Under the pieces are notes generated by a model. That model saw only the letters and a list, made by a program, of their open reading frames with translations. It was not told where the DNA came from and did no database searches. From JAJDXO01 sp965213765 (GTDB lineage Bacteria > Pseudomonadota > Alphaproteobacteria > Rhodospirillales > UBA2165), in the NCBI GenBank assembly GCA_965213765.1, contig OZ243926.1, positions 2,480,001 to 2,544,000 on the forward strand: DNA of 64,000 nucleotides. Direction: 5' to 3'. Position 1 is the first letter of the stretch. Each line of letters begins with the position of its first letter. The position numbers and the translations under genes are program-made. Below are positions 9,012 to 18,396 of the stretch, piece by piece.

Positions 9012-10418
9012 CTAGATGTGCAGCGCCCGGCCGCCGGCATCGAGGGCGGCTTCCTTGACCGCCTCGGGCAGCCCCGGATGGCCATGACAGGTGCGGGCGA
9101 TGTCCTCGGCCGATCCGCCGAACTCCATGACCAAGACGCATTCCTGGATGAGATCACCCGCGGCGGGACCGAGAATATGGACGCCGAGGACCCGGTCGGT
9201 CTCCTTGTCGGCAAGGACTTTCACGAACCCGTCCGTGTCGCCCATGGCGCGCGCCCGCGCGTTGGCGGTGAACGGGAACTTGCCGACATTGTATTCGATA
9301 CCGGCTTCCTTGAGTTGTTCCTCGGTCTTGCCGACCCCCGCCGCCTCGGGCCAGGTGTAGACGATTCCCGGAATGGCATCGTAATCGATATGGCCGGACT
9401 GACCGGCGATGATCTCGGCGACCACCACACCTTCATCCTCGGCCTTATGGGCCAGCATGGCGCCGCCGATGACATCGCCGATGGCGTAGACGCCCGGTAC
9501 CTTGGTTTGGAAACGGGCGTCCACCGGAATGAAACCCTTATCCGGTTCGATCCCCAACCCCTCCAGGCCCAGGCCGTCGGTGTAGGGACGCCGGCCAACG
9601 GCGACCAGCACCACGTCGGCTTTCACCTGCGCCGCATCGCCGCCGGCAACCGGCTCAACATCAAGCGTGACCGAGGTCTTGGATTTCGTGGCGCCGGTAA
9701 CCTTGCTGGAGAGCTTCAAACCGATCTTCTGCTTCTTGAGGGTGCGCTGCATGTGCTTGGAGATTTCGGCGTCCATGCCGGGAAGTACGTGGTCGAGGAA
9801 CTCGATGACGGTAACCTCCGCGCCCAACCGGCTCCACACCGAACCCAATTCCAGGCCGATGACCCCAGCACCGATCACCGCCATGGTCTTCGGGACCTTG
9901 GGTAATTCCAGCGCGCCGGCGGACGAAACAATTTGCTTTTCGTCGATTTCCACACCCGGAAGCGGCGTCACGTCGGACCCGGTGGCGATGATGATATTCC
10001 CGGCCTGAATTGTTTCGGCCTTGCCGTCCGCGCCGGTCACCGTCACCTGGCCGGCGGCCGGAATGGAGCCGGTGCCGAGAAGCCGGGTGATCTTGTTCTT
10101 TTTCATCAGGTAATCGACACCCTTGATGGTGTCGCCGACCACCGAGTCCTTGTAGGCCATCATCGCCTTCAGATCGAGGTCCACCTTGGGTGCCTTGATG
10201 CCCATGGCGGCGAACTCGTCGTGGGCGGCATGATACATGTGCGAGGTGTGAAGCAGCGCCTTGGACGGGATGCAGCCGACATTCAGGCAGGTGCCGCCGA
10301 GGGTCTCCCGCTTCTCGACGATCGCGGTGCTCAGGCCCAGCTGGGCCGCGCGGATAGCGGCCACGTATCCGCCCGGGCCCGCGCCGATAACGACGACGTC
10401 GAAATTGTTGTCAGCCAT
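9012..10418 (-). CDS. lpdA: Dihydrolipoyl dehydrogenase (E3)
   Basis: This flavoprotein reoxidises dihydrolipoamide on the E2 core and passes electrons to NAD+. Given its position after odhB, it is the E3 of the 2-oxoglutarate dehydrogenase complex. The 468-residue product has the FAD-binding GAGPGGYVAAI at 12-22, the redox-active disulfide C44/C49 in GGTCLNVGCIPSK, an NAD-binding GAGVIGLELGSVW motif in the middle, and the C-terminal HGHP segment carrying the active-site histidine. It follows odhB by 27 bases. E3 may be shared with pyruvate dehydrogenase and the glycine cleavage system unless the genome has other copies. Confidence 0.97.
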   Translation of the reverse strand: MADNNFDVVVIGAGPGGYVAAIRAAQLGLSTAIVEKRETLGGTCLNVGCIPSKALLHTSHMYHAAHDEFAAMGIKAPKVDLDLKAMMAYKDSVVGDTIKGVDYLMKKNKITRLLGTGSIPAAGQVTVTGADGKAETIQAGNIIIATGSDVTPLPGVEIDEKQIVSSAGALELPKVPKTMAVIGAGVIGLELGSVWSRLGAEVTVIEFLDHVLPGMDAEISKHMQRTLKKQKIGLKLSSKVTGATKSKTSVTLDVEPVAGGDAAQVKADVVLVAVGRRPYTDGLGLEGLGIEPDKGFIPVDARFQTKVPGVYAIGDVIGGAMLAHKAEDEGVVVAEIIAGQSGHIDYDAIPGIVYTWPEAAGVGKTEEQLKEAGIEYNVGKFPFTANARARAMGDTDGFVKVLADKETDRVLGVHILGPAAGDLIQECVLVMEFGGSAEDIARTCHGHPGLPEAVKEAALDAGGRALHI

Positions 10419-10445
10419 TCTATTCCTCGCTCTCCCGGACCCCGG

Positions 10446-11984
10446 CTACATGTCCAGCATGATGCGCTGAGGATCCTCGATACACTGCTTGATGCGGACC
10501 AGGAAGGAAACCGCCTCGCGGCCATCGATGATCCGGTGATCGTAGCTGAGTGCCAGATACATCATCGGCCGGACGACGATCTCGTCATCGATCACCACCG
10601 GACGCTTGGTGATGTTGTGCATCCCCAGGATGCCCGACTGGGGCGTATTGAGGATCGGCGTCGACAGCATGGAGCCGTAAATGCCGCCGTTGGAGATGGT
10701 GAAGGTCCCACCGGTCATTTCGTCGAGCCCCAGCTTGCCGTCCCGTGCACGGGCGCCGAAATCGACGATGGTCTTCTCGATATCGGCGAACCCCATGGCG
10801 TCGGCATCGCGGATCACCGGCACCACAAGACCCTGCGGCGTGCCGACGGCGACGCCGATGTCGTAATGGTTCTTGTAGACCAACTCATCACCATCGATCT
10901 CGGCATTCACCGCCGGAAACTCGCGCAAAGCGACAATCGCCGACTTGACGAAGAAACTCATGAAACCAAGCCGAACGCCGTGGCGCTTCTCGAAGGTGTC
11001 CCGGTAGGTGGCGCGCGCCTCCATCACCGCGCCCATGTCCACCTCGTTGAAGGTCGTCAGCATGGCCGCCGTGTTCTGGGCTTCCTTCAGCCGGGAGGCG
11101 ATGACCTTGCGGAGCTTGGACATGCGGACCCGCTCCTCGCGCGGACCCGCCGGCTTCGCCGGGATTTGAACACCGGGAGCTTCGGCGGCCGCCGGGGCCG
11201 GGGCAGGCGCCGCCGCACCGCCGGACTTCATGTAATTCAGTACGTCACCCTTGGTCAGCCGGCCATCCTTGCCCGTCGCGGGGATGAGCGCTGGATCGAG
11301 CCCCTCGTCTTCAACGAGTTTTCGCACGGCGGGCGATAGGGTTATCCCGCCCACGGCCGGTGACGGGGCGGGCGCCGCGGGAGAGGCCTCGGCGGCGGGG
11401 GCGGCAGTCGCCGAGCCATCGCCAGACACGATGACGCCCAAAACGGCACCCACCTCGACCTCGGACCCGGATTCCGCCGCAATGGCCGTCAGCGTGCCGG
11501 CAGCAGGCGCGTTCACCTCGACGGACACCTTATCGGTTTCCAGCTCCACCAGCGGCTCGTCCGCGGCAACCGCGTCGCCGACCGATTTCAACCAGTTGCC
11601 GACGGTCGCCTCGGCGATGGATTCACCCAGCGCCGGCACGACGATCCGGACGTCGTCCCCGCCGCCCGGTGCGGAAGGAGCAGGGGCCTCGGCCGGCGCC
11701 GCCTCGGCTTCCGGCACGGTTTCCGCCGGCGCCGCAGCCGTTTCACCTTCCCCATCAATCTTTCCCAGCACCGCACCGACTTCCACGTCGGCGCCGACAT
11801 CGGCGAGGATCTCCGTAAGGGTACCGGCGGCAGGCGCGTTGACTTCGACCGTCACCTTGTCCGTCTCCAGTTCCAGCAACGGCTCATCGGCGCTCACCGT
11901 ATCGCCCACCGATTTGAGCCAAGTGGCAACCGTCGCTTCGGAGAGGGATTCTCCGAGAGTGGGCACCTTAATTTCCGTCGCCAT
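10446..11984 (-). CDS. odhB: 2-oxoglutarate dehydrogenase E2, dihydrolipoyllysine succinyltransferase with two lipoyl domains
   Basis: This protein forms the core of the 2-oxoglutarate dehydrogenase complex and transfers the succinyl group to CoA. It is 512 residues, longer than the roughly 400-420 of a typical E2o, because it has two near-identical lipoyl domains: lipoyl lysines K43 (ETDKVTVEV) and K152 (ETDKVSVEV). The domains are separated by an Ala/Pro/Glu-rich linker. The peripheral-subunit-binding domain follows at about 214-252, and the catalytic domain ends with LSYDHRIIDGRE, with H483 and D487 as catalytic residues. Its place between sucA and lpdA identifies the substrate as 2-oxoglutarate, not pyruvate. 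The domain duplication is unusual for this enzyme. Confidence 0.96.
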   Translation of the reverse strand: MATEIKVPTLGESLSEATVATWLKSVGDTVSADEPLLELETDKVTVEVNAPAAGTLTEILADVGADVEVGAVLGKIDGEGETAAAPAETVPEAEAAPAEAPAPSAPGGGDDVRIVVPALGESIAEATVGNWLKSVGDAVAADEPLVELETDKVSVEVNAPAAGTLTAIAAESGSEVEVGAVLGVIVSGDGSATAAPAAEASPAAPAPSPAVGGITLSPAVRKLVEDEGLDPALIPATGKDGRLTKGDVLNYMKSGGAAAPAPAPAAAEAPGVQIPAKPAGPREERVRMSKLRKVIASRLKEAQNTAAMLTTFNEVDMGAVMEARATYRDTFEKRHGVRLGFMSFFVKSAIVALREFPAVNAEIDGDELVYKNHYDIGVAVGTPQGLVVPVIRDADAMGFADIEKTIVDFGARARDGKLGLDEMTGGTFTISNGGIYGSMLSTPILNTPQSGILGMHNITKRPVVIDDEIVVRPMMYLALSYDHRIIDGREAVSFLVRIKQCIEDPQRIMLDM

Positions 11985-11995
11985 GAGAACCTCGA

Positions 11996-14944
11996 TTAGC
12001 CGATGGTAACTGGATTGGGATCCGCGCTTTCAATGCGCTGGAACGGCTGCAGTAAATCGTCCGCCTTCCAGGTCAGGGCCTGTTCCACGAGCAGCGCCTG
12101 TTCCGCATTGTGAACCTTGAGAGAGCCGGCGGCCGGAGAGGCCGATGCCGGCCGGCCAACGAAGATGGGCCGTTTCCCGGCCATCTTTCCGCCGACGCTC
12201 TTCATCACATACTCCAGTCGGAGGTTGAGGAATGACCAGGCACCCATGTTGGCGGGCTCTTCCTGACACCAGACCACATCAGCATCGGGATAGCGCCCGA
12301 CCCGGTTAATCAGGGCGTCCCGCGGCCAGGGGTACAGCTGCTCGATCCGCAAAATCGCGATATCGTCGATCTCCTGCTCACGGCGCGCTTCCAACAGTTC
12401 GTAATAGACCTTGCCCGAGCATAGGACGAGCCGTTTGACCTTCTCGTCCGGTACCAGGTCGTCCACCTCCCCAAGGGTGCGCCAGAACTGGGCATCAGGG
12501 CCGAAGTCCCCGAGCTTCGAGACATTGAGCTTGTGCCGCAGCAGTGACTTAGGTGACATCACGACCAAGGGTTTCCGGAAGTTCCGCTGCATTTGGCGGC
12601 GCAAGGCATGGAAGATATTGGCCGGCGTGGTGAGGTTCATAACCTGCATATTGTCTTCGGCGCAGAGCTGCAGGAACCGCTCAAGGCGGGCGGATGAGTG
12701 CTCCGGCCCTTGCCCCTCCATTCCGTGAGGCAGCAGCATGACCAGCCCGCAAAGCCGCAGCCACTTGGATTCGCCGGACGACAGGAACTGATCGAAGATC
12801 ACCTGCGCCGTGTTGGCGAAATCGCCGAACTGCGCCTCCCAGATGGTCAACGTGTTGGGGTCCGCCAGTGCATAGCCGTACTCGAAACCGGCGACCCCGA
12901 ACTCGGACAACGGGCTGTCCATCACCTCGAATGCCGCCTGACCGGGGCTGAGCTCGCTCAACGGGTAGTATCGCTTTTCGTTCACCTGGTCAACGATCGC
13001 CGCATGCCGGTGGGAGAAGGTTCCGCGGGAGGAATCCTGCCCCGACAATCGGACCCGGCAGCCGTCCATCAATAGCGAGCCGTAGGCCAGCGCCTCGCCC
13101 ATTGCCCAATCCAGACCCTCGCCGGTCTCCATCATCGTCGCCTTGGCCTTGAGTTGGCGCAGCAGTTTGGGATTGACGTTGATGTCCTCGGGCACCCGGG
13201 CCAGTGACAGCCCAATCTCCTTGAGCCGGTCGAGTTCGACCCCTGTCGGCCCCTCCTTCATCTCTTCTTCGTCCTGACGAAGGTGGACCAGTCCGTCCCA
13301 AACCCCCTCCAGCCAATCGGCCTTATTGGCCTTATACGACGATGCAGCCTCGAATTCGGAATCGAGATGCGCTCTGAAATCGCTCTCGATTTTGTCGGCC
13401 TCTTCAGCCGTCATCACGCCATCCCTGATCAGCGCCTCGCGGAAGACCTCCCGGGTCGGCGGATGCTCGGCGATGGTCTTGTACATGATCGGCTGGGTGA
13501 ACATGGGCTCGTCACCCTCGTTGTGCCCATGGCGCCGATAGCAGAACATGTCGATGACCACGTCCCGCTTGAACTTCTGACGGAACTGTACCGCCAAGTC
13601 GGCGACCCGGCACACGGCGATGGGGTCATCACCGTTGACGTGGAAGATGGGCGCCTGGAGCCCCTTGGCGACATCCGTCGGATAAGGGGTCGAACGCGAC
13701 GCGTTGGGGTTGGTGGTGAAGCCGATCTGATTGTTGACGATGATGTGGACGGTGCCGCCGGTGCGGTAACCGCGGAGCTGAGACATATCGAGGGTTTCGG
13801 GGACAATCCCCTGTCCGGCGAATGCCGCGTCACCGTGCAACAGCAGACCCATTACCTGCTCGCGCGCCTCGTCACCGCGGATGGTCTGCTTGGCGCGCAC
13901 CTTGCCGACAACCACCGGATTGACGCACTCCAGATGCGATGGATTGGCGGTCAATGACAGGTGCATCGTGCCTTCGGTGAACTCCCGGTCGGCAGACGCA
14001 CCCAAGTGGTATTTCACGTCACCGGAGCCCTGGACATCTTCGGGATGCGCCGAGTTGCCCTGAAACTCCGAGAAGATTGCCACATAGGGTTTGCCGAGCG
14101 TCCGCGCCAACACGTTGAGACGGCCCCGGTGGGGCATCCCGATGACCACTTCCTTGATCCCCTCATAGGCGGCGGTCCGCAGAATGCGTTCGATGCACGG
14201 GATCATGCTTTCCCCGCCATCGAGACCGAAGCGCTTGGTTCCGGTGTGTTTTACCTGAAGGTAGTTTTCGAAGCCTTCTGCCTCGACAATGTCCTTGTAG
14301 ACGTTCTTTTTTTGATCATCGGAATAATTCCTGCGGTAGTCGACGCCTTCGACGTTCTCCTGGAGCCAGGCTCGCTGCTCGATTTCCTGCATGTGCATGT
14401 ACTCGACGCCGATGGACGAGCAGTAGCTCTCCCGCAAGATTTCCAACACTTCGCTGAGCGTGGCGCGCTCCTTGCCGCAGAGCGGCGTCGTCGTGTCGAG
14501 ATAAAACGTCCGGTCCAGATCTTCGTCGGTGAATCCGTAGTGCTTGTAGTCGAGCTCCTTCAGATAGCCGGCACCTTGAAGACCCAAGGGGTCAAATGAT
14601 GCGGCCAGGTGACCCCGCACCCTGAATGAGCGGATGAGAATGCGAATGCGGACCGAATCCCGGGCCGCGTCCTCGGCATCGCCTGAAACGGCGGCTCCAG
14701 GCGCCATGTCTTCCTTTTTCGCGGCGGCGCCGTTCTCATCGACCCCTTCGAGCTCCGGAAGGGGCAGGGCCCAGCTGGCGCCTGCGACCTCTCCCCGTAC
14801 AGCCGCCGGATCATCGGCCATCTCGGCGAACAGAGCCTGCCAGCCCGCATCCACGGACGACGGGTCATCCAGGTAGTTCTCGTGCAACTGAGCAATGAAC
14901 GCCCCGTTGGCGCCGGTGAAAATGGAATCCGTTTCGTTCGCCAT
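11996..14944 (-). CDS. sucA: 2-oxoglutarate dehydrogenase E1
   Basis: This is the thiamine-diphosphate enzyme that decarboxylates 2-oxoglutarate and transfers the succinyl group to the E2 lipoyl arm, a control point of the TCA cycle. The 982-residue product is full length. It has the conserved N-terminal FLSGANGAYI-like motif (here FTGANGAFIAQLHENYL), the substrate-binding segment IGMPHRGRLNVLA, and the ThDP/Mg motif with HIIVNNQIGFTTNP. The C-terminal transketolase-type domain contains VWCQEEPANMGAWSF. It lies 42 bases after sucD and 11 bases before odhB. The start at 14944 fits the family N-terminus. Confidence 0.97.
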   Translation of the reverse strand: MANETDSIFTGANGAFIAQLHENYLDDPSSVDAGWQALFAEMADDPAAVRGEVAGASWALPLPELEGVDENGAAAKKEDMAPGAAVSGDAEDAARDSVRIRILIRSFRVRGHLAASFDPLGLQGAGYLKELDYKHYGFTDEDLDRTFYLDTTTPLCGKERATLSEVLEILRESYCSSIGVEYMHMQEIEQRAWLQENVEGVDYRRNYSDDQKKNVYKDIVEAEGFENYLQVKHTGTKRFGLDGGESMIPCIERILRTAAYEGIKEVVIGMPHRGRLNVLARTLGKPYVAIFSEFQGNSAHPEDVQGSGDVKYHLGASADREFTEGTMHLSLTANPSHLECVNPVVVGKVRAKQTIRGDEAREQVMGLLLHGDAAFAGQGIVPETLDMSQLRGYRTGGTVHIIVNNQIGFTTNPNASRSTPYPTDVAKGLQAPIFHVNGDDPIAVCRVADLAVQFRQKFKRDVVIDMFCYRRHGHNEGDEPMFTQPIMYKTIAEHPPTREVFREALIRDGVMTAEEADKIESDFRAHLDSEFEAASSYKANKADWLEGVWDGLVHLRQDEEEMKEGPTGVELDRLKEIGLSLARVPEDINVNPKLLRQLKAKATMMETGEGLDWAMGEALAYGSLLMDGCRVRLSGQDSSRGTFSHRHAAIVDQVNEKRYYPLSELSPGQAAFEVMDSPLSEFGVAGFEYGYALADPNTLTIWEAQFGDFANTAQVIFDQFLSSGESKWLRLCGLVMLLPHGMEGQGPEHSSARLERFLQLCAEDNMQVMNLTTPANIFHALRRQMQRNFRKPLVVMSPKSLLRHKLNVSKLGDFGPDAQFWRTLGEVDDLVPDEKVKRLVLCSGKVYYELLEARREQEIDDIAILRIEQLYPWPRDALINRVGRYPDADVVWCQEEPANMGAWSFLNLRLEYVMKSVGGKMAGKRPIFVGRPASASPAAGSLKVHNAEQALLVEQALTWKADDLLQPFQRIESADPNPVTIG

Positions 14945-14986
14945 GGTCCCGCCTATTTTCTCGCGCCGGACCGCGTTGGGGGCGCG

Positions 14987-15862
14987 TTATCCGTTCATGG
15001 CCTTTGCCATGGTTTTGCCGAGAGCGGCCGGAGAATCCGATACCTCGATCCCCGCGCTCTTCATGGCCTCGATCTTGTCACCCGCGCCGCCTTTGCCGCC
15101 CGCGATGATCGCCCCCGCGTGACCCATTCGCCGGCCGGGCGGCGCCGTGACACCGGCGATAAAGCCGACCAAGGTTTTCTTGGATTTTGACTGTTTGTAG
15201 AACTCGGCCGCCTCTTCCTCGGCCGAACCGCCGATCTCACCGATCATCACCATGCCCTCGGTCTCGTCGTCGGCGAGGAACATTTCCAGACAATCGATAA
15301 AGCTGGTGCCATTTACCGGGTCGCCGCCGATACCGATGCACGTGGTCTGGCCCAGACCCGCCGCACTGGTCTGGGCAACCGCTTCGTAGGTCAGAGTGCC
15401 GGAGCGCGACACAATGCCGATATTGCCTCTCTGATGAATGTGACCCGGCATGATGCCGATCTTGCATTCACCCGGCGTGATCACGCCCGGACAATTTGGT
15501 CCGACCAGCCTCGTCTTGGAACCATTGAGGACCCGTTTGACCTTGACCATGTCGAGCACGGGAATGCCTTCGGTGATACACACCACCAACTCGATCTCCG
15601 CGTTGATCGCCTCGAGGATGGCCTCGGCGGCAAACGGCGGCGGGACATAGATCACCGATGCGTTGGCCCCGGTGGCATCCACCGCCTCCTGCACCGTATC
15701 GAAAACCGGCAAGTCGAGATGGGTCGAGCCGCCCTTGCCGGGCGTCACGCCGCCCACCATCCGGGTGCCGTAGGCGATGGCCTGTTCCGAGTGGAAGGTT
15801 CCCTGCGAGCCGGTAAAGCCCTGACAGATAACCTTAGTGTCATTGCCGACAAGAACAGCCAT
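14987..15862 (-). CDS. sucD: Succinyl-CoA synthetase alpha subunit (ADP-forming)
   Basis: With SucC it converts succinyl-CoA, phosphate and ADP to succinate, CoA and ATP. The 291-residue product starts MAVLVGNDTKVICQGFTGSQ, the standard CoA-binding Rossmann opening. The phosphorylated active-site histidine is H248 in GRRMGHAGAI. The ATG at 15862 was chosen because it matches the family start; a longer in-frame extension upstream reads as the shadow of sucC. The ATG overlaps the sucC stop codon by one base (TAATG), so translation is coupled, which suits a 1:1 complex. sucA follows 42 bases downstream. Confidence 0.97.
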   Translation of the reverse strand: MAVLVGNDTKVICQGFTGSQGTFHSEQAIAYGTRMVGGVTPGKGGSTHLDLPVFDTVQEAVDATGANASVIYVPPPFAAEAILEAINAEIELVVCITEGIPVLDMVKVKRVLNGSKTRLVGPNCPGVITPGECKIGIMPGHIHQRGNIGIVSRSGTLTYEAVAQTSAAGLGQTTCIGIGGDPVNGTSFIDCLEMFLADDETEGMVMIGEIGGSAEEEAAEFYKQSKSKKTLVGFIAGVTAPPGRRMGHAGAIIAGGKGGAGDKIEAMKSAGIEVSDSPAALGKTMAKAMNG

Positions 15863-17061
15863 TAGCCTGCCTCCCGCACGGCTTCGACAACTTTCTCCGC
15901 CGCATCCGCGAGGTCGTCCGCCGAGATGATGGGTAGCCCGGATTGGGCCATAATCTGTTTGCCGAGATCGACGTTGGTGCCTTCCAAACGAACCACCAAG
16001 GGAACACTCAGAGACACCTCGCGGGCCGCGGCGACCACGCCCTCGGCGATGACATCGCAACGCATGATGCCGCCGAAGATGTTGACCAGAATGCCTTCCA
16101 CATTGCCGTCCGACAGGATCAGCTTGAAGGCGGTGGTCACGCGCTCCTTGGTCGCGCCGCCGCCGACGTCGAGGAAGTTGGCCGGCTCACCGCCGTGGAG
16201 CTTGATGATGTCCATCGTCGCCATGGCGAGGCCCGCGCCGTTGACCATGCACCCGATGGATCCGTCGAGTTTGACGTAGTTGAGATCGTGACGCTCGGCC
16301 TCCAGCTCCGCCGGGTCCTGCTCGTCCTCGTCCCGCATCTCTTCGACATCCTTGTGCCGGTAAAGTGCGTTGTCGTCGAAATTCATCTTGGCGTCCAAGG
16401 CGATGACTTCGCCGCCCTTGGTGACCACGAGCGGGTTGACCTCAACCATGCCGGCATCGAGATCGATGAACGCCTTGTACATGGACATCAGGAAGGTTAC
16501 CGCGGCTTTCACCTGGTCGCCTCCGAGGCCGAGCCCGAATGCCACCTGGCGGGCGTTGTAGCTCTGCATGCCGACGGCGGGATCGATGGACACGGTCCGG
16601 ATCTTCTCCGGTGTCGAGGCGGCAACCTCTTCGATATCCATGCCGCCCGCCGTTGAGGCAATGACGGTCACGCGGGAGGTTTCCCGGTCGACGAGCAGGG
16701 AGAGGTAAAGCTCCCGGTCAATATCGCAGCCGTCCTCGATATAGACCCGCTTCACCTCCTTGCCGGCGGGGCCGGTCTGGTGGGTGACCAGGGTCGCGCC
16801 GAGCATCTGGTTGGCATTGTCCTTCACGTCCTCGACGGATTTGACTATCCGGACGCCGCCGCCTTCGCCCGCGGACGATTCCGCGAACTTGCCCTTACCC
16901 CGGCCGCCGGCGTGAATTTGCGATTTCACGACCCAGACGGGGCCGCCCAGGTCCTTTGCAACCGCTTCGGCTTCGGCCGGCGTATAGGCGACACCGCCCT
17001 TCAGCACCGCTACCCCGTACTGGGAGAGCAGTAGCTTGGCTTGATACTCGTGAATGTTCAT
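15862..17061 (-). CDS. sucC: Succinyl-CoA synthetase beta subunit
   Basis: This is the ATP-grasp subunit that binds nucleotide and succinate. The 399-residue product starts MNIHEYQAKLLLSQYGVAV, the canonical N-terminus, and contains SQIHAGGRGKGKF, the nucleotide-binding loop region. Near the C-terminus it has GGIMRCDVIAEGVV and VVRLEGTNVDLGK. An in-frame extension upstream of 17061 is Arg/Pro-rich and overlaps the intergenic region, so it was rejected. The gene follows mdh by 46 bases and is coupled to sucD. Together with mdh, sucA, odhB and lpdA it forms the classic alphaproteobacterial TCA operon. Confidence 0.97.
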   Translation of the reverse strand: MNIHEYQAKLLLSQYGVAVLKGGVAYTPAEAEAVAKDLGGPVWVVKSQIHAGGRGKGKFAESSAGEGGGVRIVKSVEDVKDNANQMLGATLVTHQTGPAGKEVKRVYIEDGCDIDRELYLSLLVDRETSRVTVIASTAGGMDIEEVAASTPEKIRTVSIDPAVGMQSYNARQVAFGLGLGGDQVKAAVTFLMSMYKAFIDLDAGMVEVNPLVVTKGGEVIALDAKMNFDDNALYRHKDVEEMRDEDEQDPAELEAERHDLNYVKLDGSIGCMVNGAGLAMATMDIIKLHGGEPANFLDVGGGATKERVTTAFKLILSDGNVEGILVNIFGGIMRCDVIAEGVVAAAREVSLSVPLVVRLEGTNVDLGKQIMAQSGLPIISADDLADAAEKVVEAVREAG

Positions 17062-17107
17062 TGAGAGTTCCGATCCGGGACCCGATGAGGCGGGTCCCTG
17101 TTTTCCG

Positions 17108-18166
17108 CTAGGTTCCCTTCTCACGTTTCCGCCGCGTCGTCTTCTTTGCCGGTGCTTTCCTGGCGGCCGGCTTCCTGGCCGCGGCCGCAGCCGTGCGTTC
17201 GTCCGCCCTGATCTTGGCGAGAATCTCGTCGGCGTCGGCAACCGTCTTTTTCACCGCCCGCACCGACGTGTTGAAGGCCTTCCTTTCCGCTGGATCCAGC
17301 TTGATTTCGACGACGCGCTCGACGCCCTTGGCGCCGATAACAACGGGAACGCCGACATAGAGGCCGCGAATGCCGTACTCGCCTTGAAGGTAGGCCGCGC
17401 AGGGCAGTACGCGCTTCTTGTCCTTGAGGTAGCTCTCGGCCATGGCGATAGCCGAGGATGCCGGGGCGTAGAACGCCGAACCGGTCTTCAGCAAATTAAC
17501 GATTTCGCCGCCGCCGTTGCGGGTCCGGTCGACGATCTCGTCCAGGCGTTTCTGGGAAAGCCACTTCATTTTGACCAAGTCGGTCAACGGAATGCCCGCG
17601 ACCGTGGAATAGCGCGTCAGCGGTACCATGCTGTCGCCGTGGCCGCCGAGGACAAACGCCGTCACGTCCTCGACCGAGACGTTCATTTCGTCGGCGAGAA
17701 AATAACGGAACCGCGCAGAGTCGAGTACGCCCGCCATGCCGACGACCTTGTTGGTCGGCAGGCCGCAGGCATCGCGCAATACGCCGACCATGACATCCAG
17801 CGGATTGGTGATGCAGATCACGAAGGCATCGGGGCAGTACTTCCTGATGCCGGCACCGACCTGACGCATGACATTGGTGTTGATGCCGATCAGATCATCG
17901 CGGCTCATGCCGGGTTTGCGGGGCACGCCGGCGGTAACAATCACCACATCGGCGCCGCGGATGCCGGCATAGGAATTGGTGCCGGCCAATTTGGCGTCGA
18001 AACCCTCCACCGGAGAGCTCTCAGCGAGATCAAGCGCCTTGCCTTGCGGGATGCCTTTCACGATGTCGAAAAGAACGACATCGCCCAACTCCATGAGGCC
18101 CGCCAAATGCGCCAGCGTGCCGCCAATATTACCCGCGCCGACCAGCGCGATCCTGTTTCTCGCCAT
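17108..18166 (-). CDS. mdh: Malate dehydrogenase with basic Ala/Lys/Arg C-terminal tail
   Basis: This NAD-dependent, lactate-dehydrogenase-like MDH interconverts malate and oxaloacetate. It starts MARNRIALVGAGNIGGTLAHL (nucleotide-binding glycine motif), and has substrate arginines R83 and R89 in AGVPRKPGMSRD, the D149/R152 pair, and catalytic H176 in VLGGHGDSMVPL. The core is complete by about residue 320. The 352-residue product then carries an extra tail (about 323-352) with 12 Lys/Arg and 9 Ala in 30 residues, resembling a histone-H1-like or nucleic-acid-binding tail. Typical alphaproteobacterial MDHs of about 320 residues lack it. The tail is in frame and well before any neighbouring gene, so it looks genuine. 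Confidence 0.96.
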   Translation of the reverse strand: MARNRIALVGAGNIGGTLAHLAGLMELGDVVLFDIVKGIPQGKALDLAESSPVEGFDAKLAGTNSYAGIRGADVVIVTAGVPRKPGMSRDDLIGINTNVMRQVGAGIRKYCPDAFVICITNPLDVMVGVLRDACGLPTNKVVGMAGVLDSARFRYFLADEMNVSVEDVTAFVLGGHGDSMVPLTRYSTVAGIPLTDLVKMKWLSQKRLDEIVDRTRNGGGEIVNLLKTGSAFYAPASSAIAMAESYLKDKKRVLPCAAYLQGEYGIRGLYVGVPVVIGAKGVERVVEIKLDPAERKAFNTSVRAVKKTVADADEILAKIRADERTAAAAARKPAARKAPAKKTTRRKREKGT

Positions 18167-18396
18167 AAAAATTCCTCTTACCCCGGTTTGGATCGGGCAA
18201 CCCCTGTCTCTTTCTTGCAAAGGCCGCCTAATGCTAGGAATTCCGCCGGTGTTAGCGCAATTTAGGGACCCGTGCAAGTCCGCACCCGGAGGACCGTCGC
18301 CGGTACATCCGCGCGCCTTTCAGGGCCCCCGCTGGTCTTCAGTCGAGGTGGTTTCCGTGGGTCGGGATTACAACCGCGATTTCACGACCAGCCGGC

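Noticed and set aside
9933..11339. Long plus-strand frame opposite lpdA and odhB
   Set aside because: It spans two certain genes on the other strand and shows no family features.
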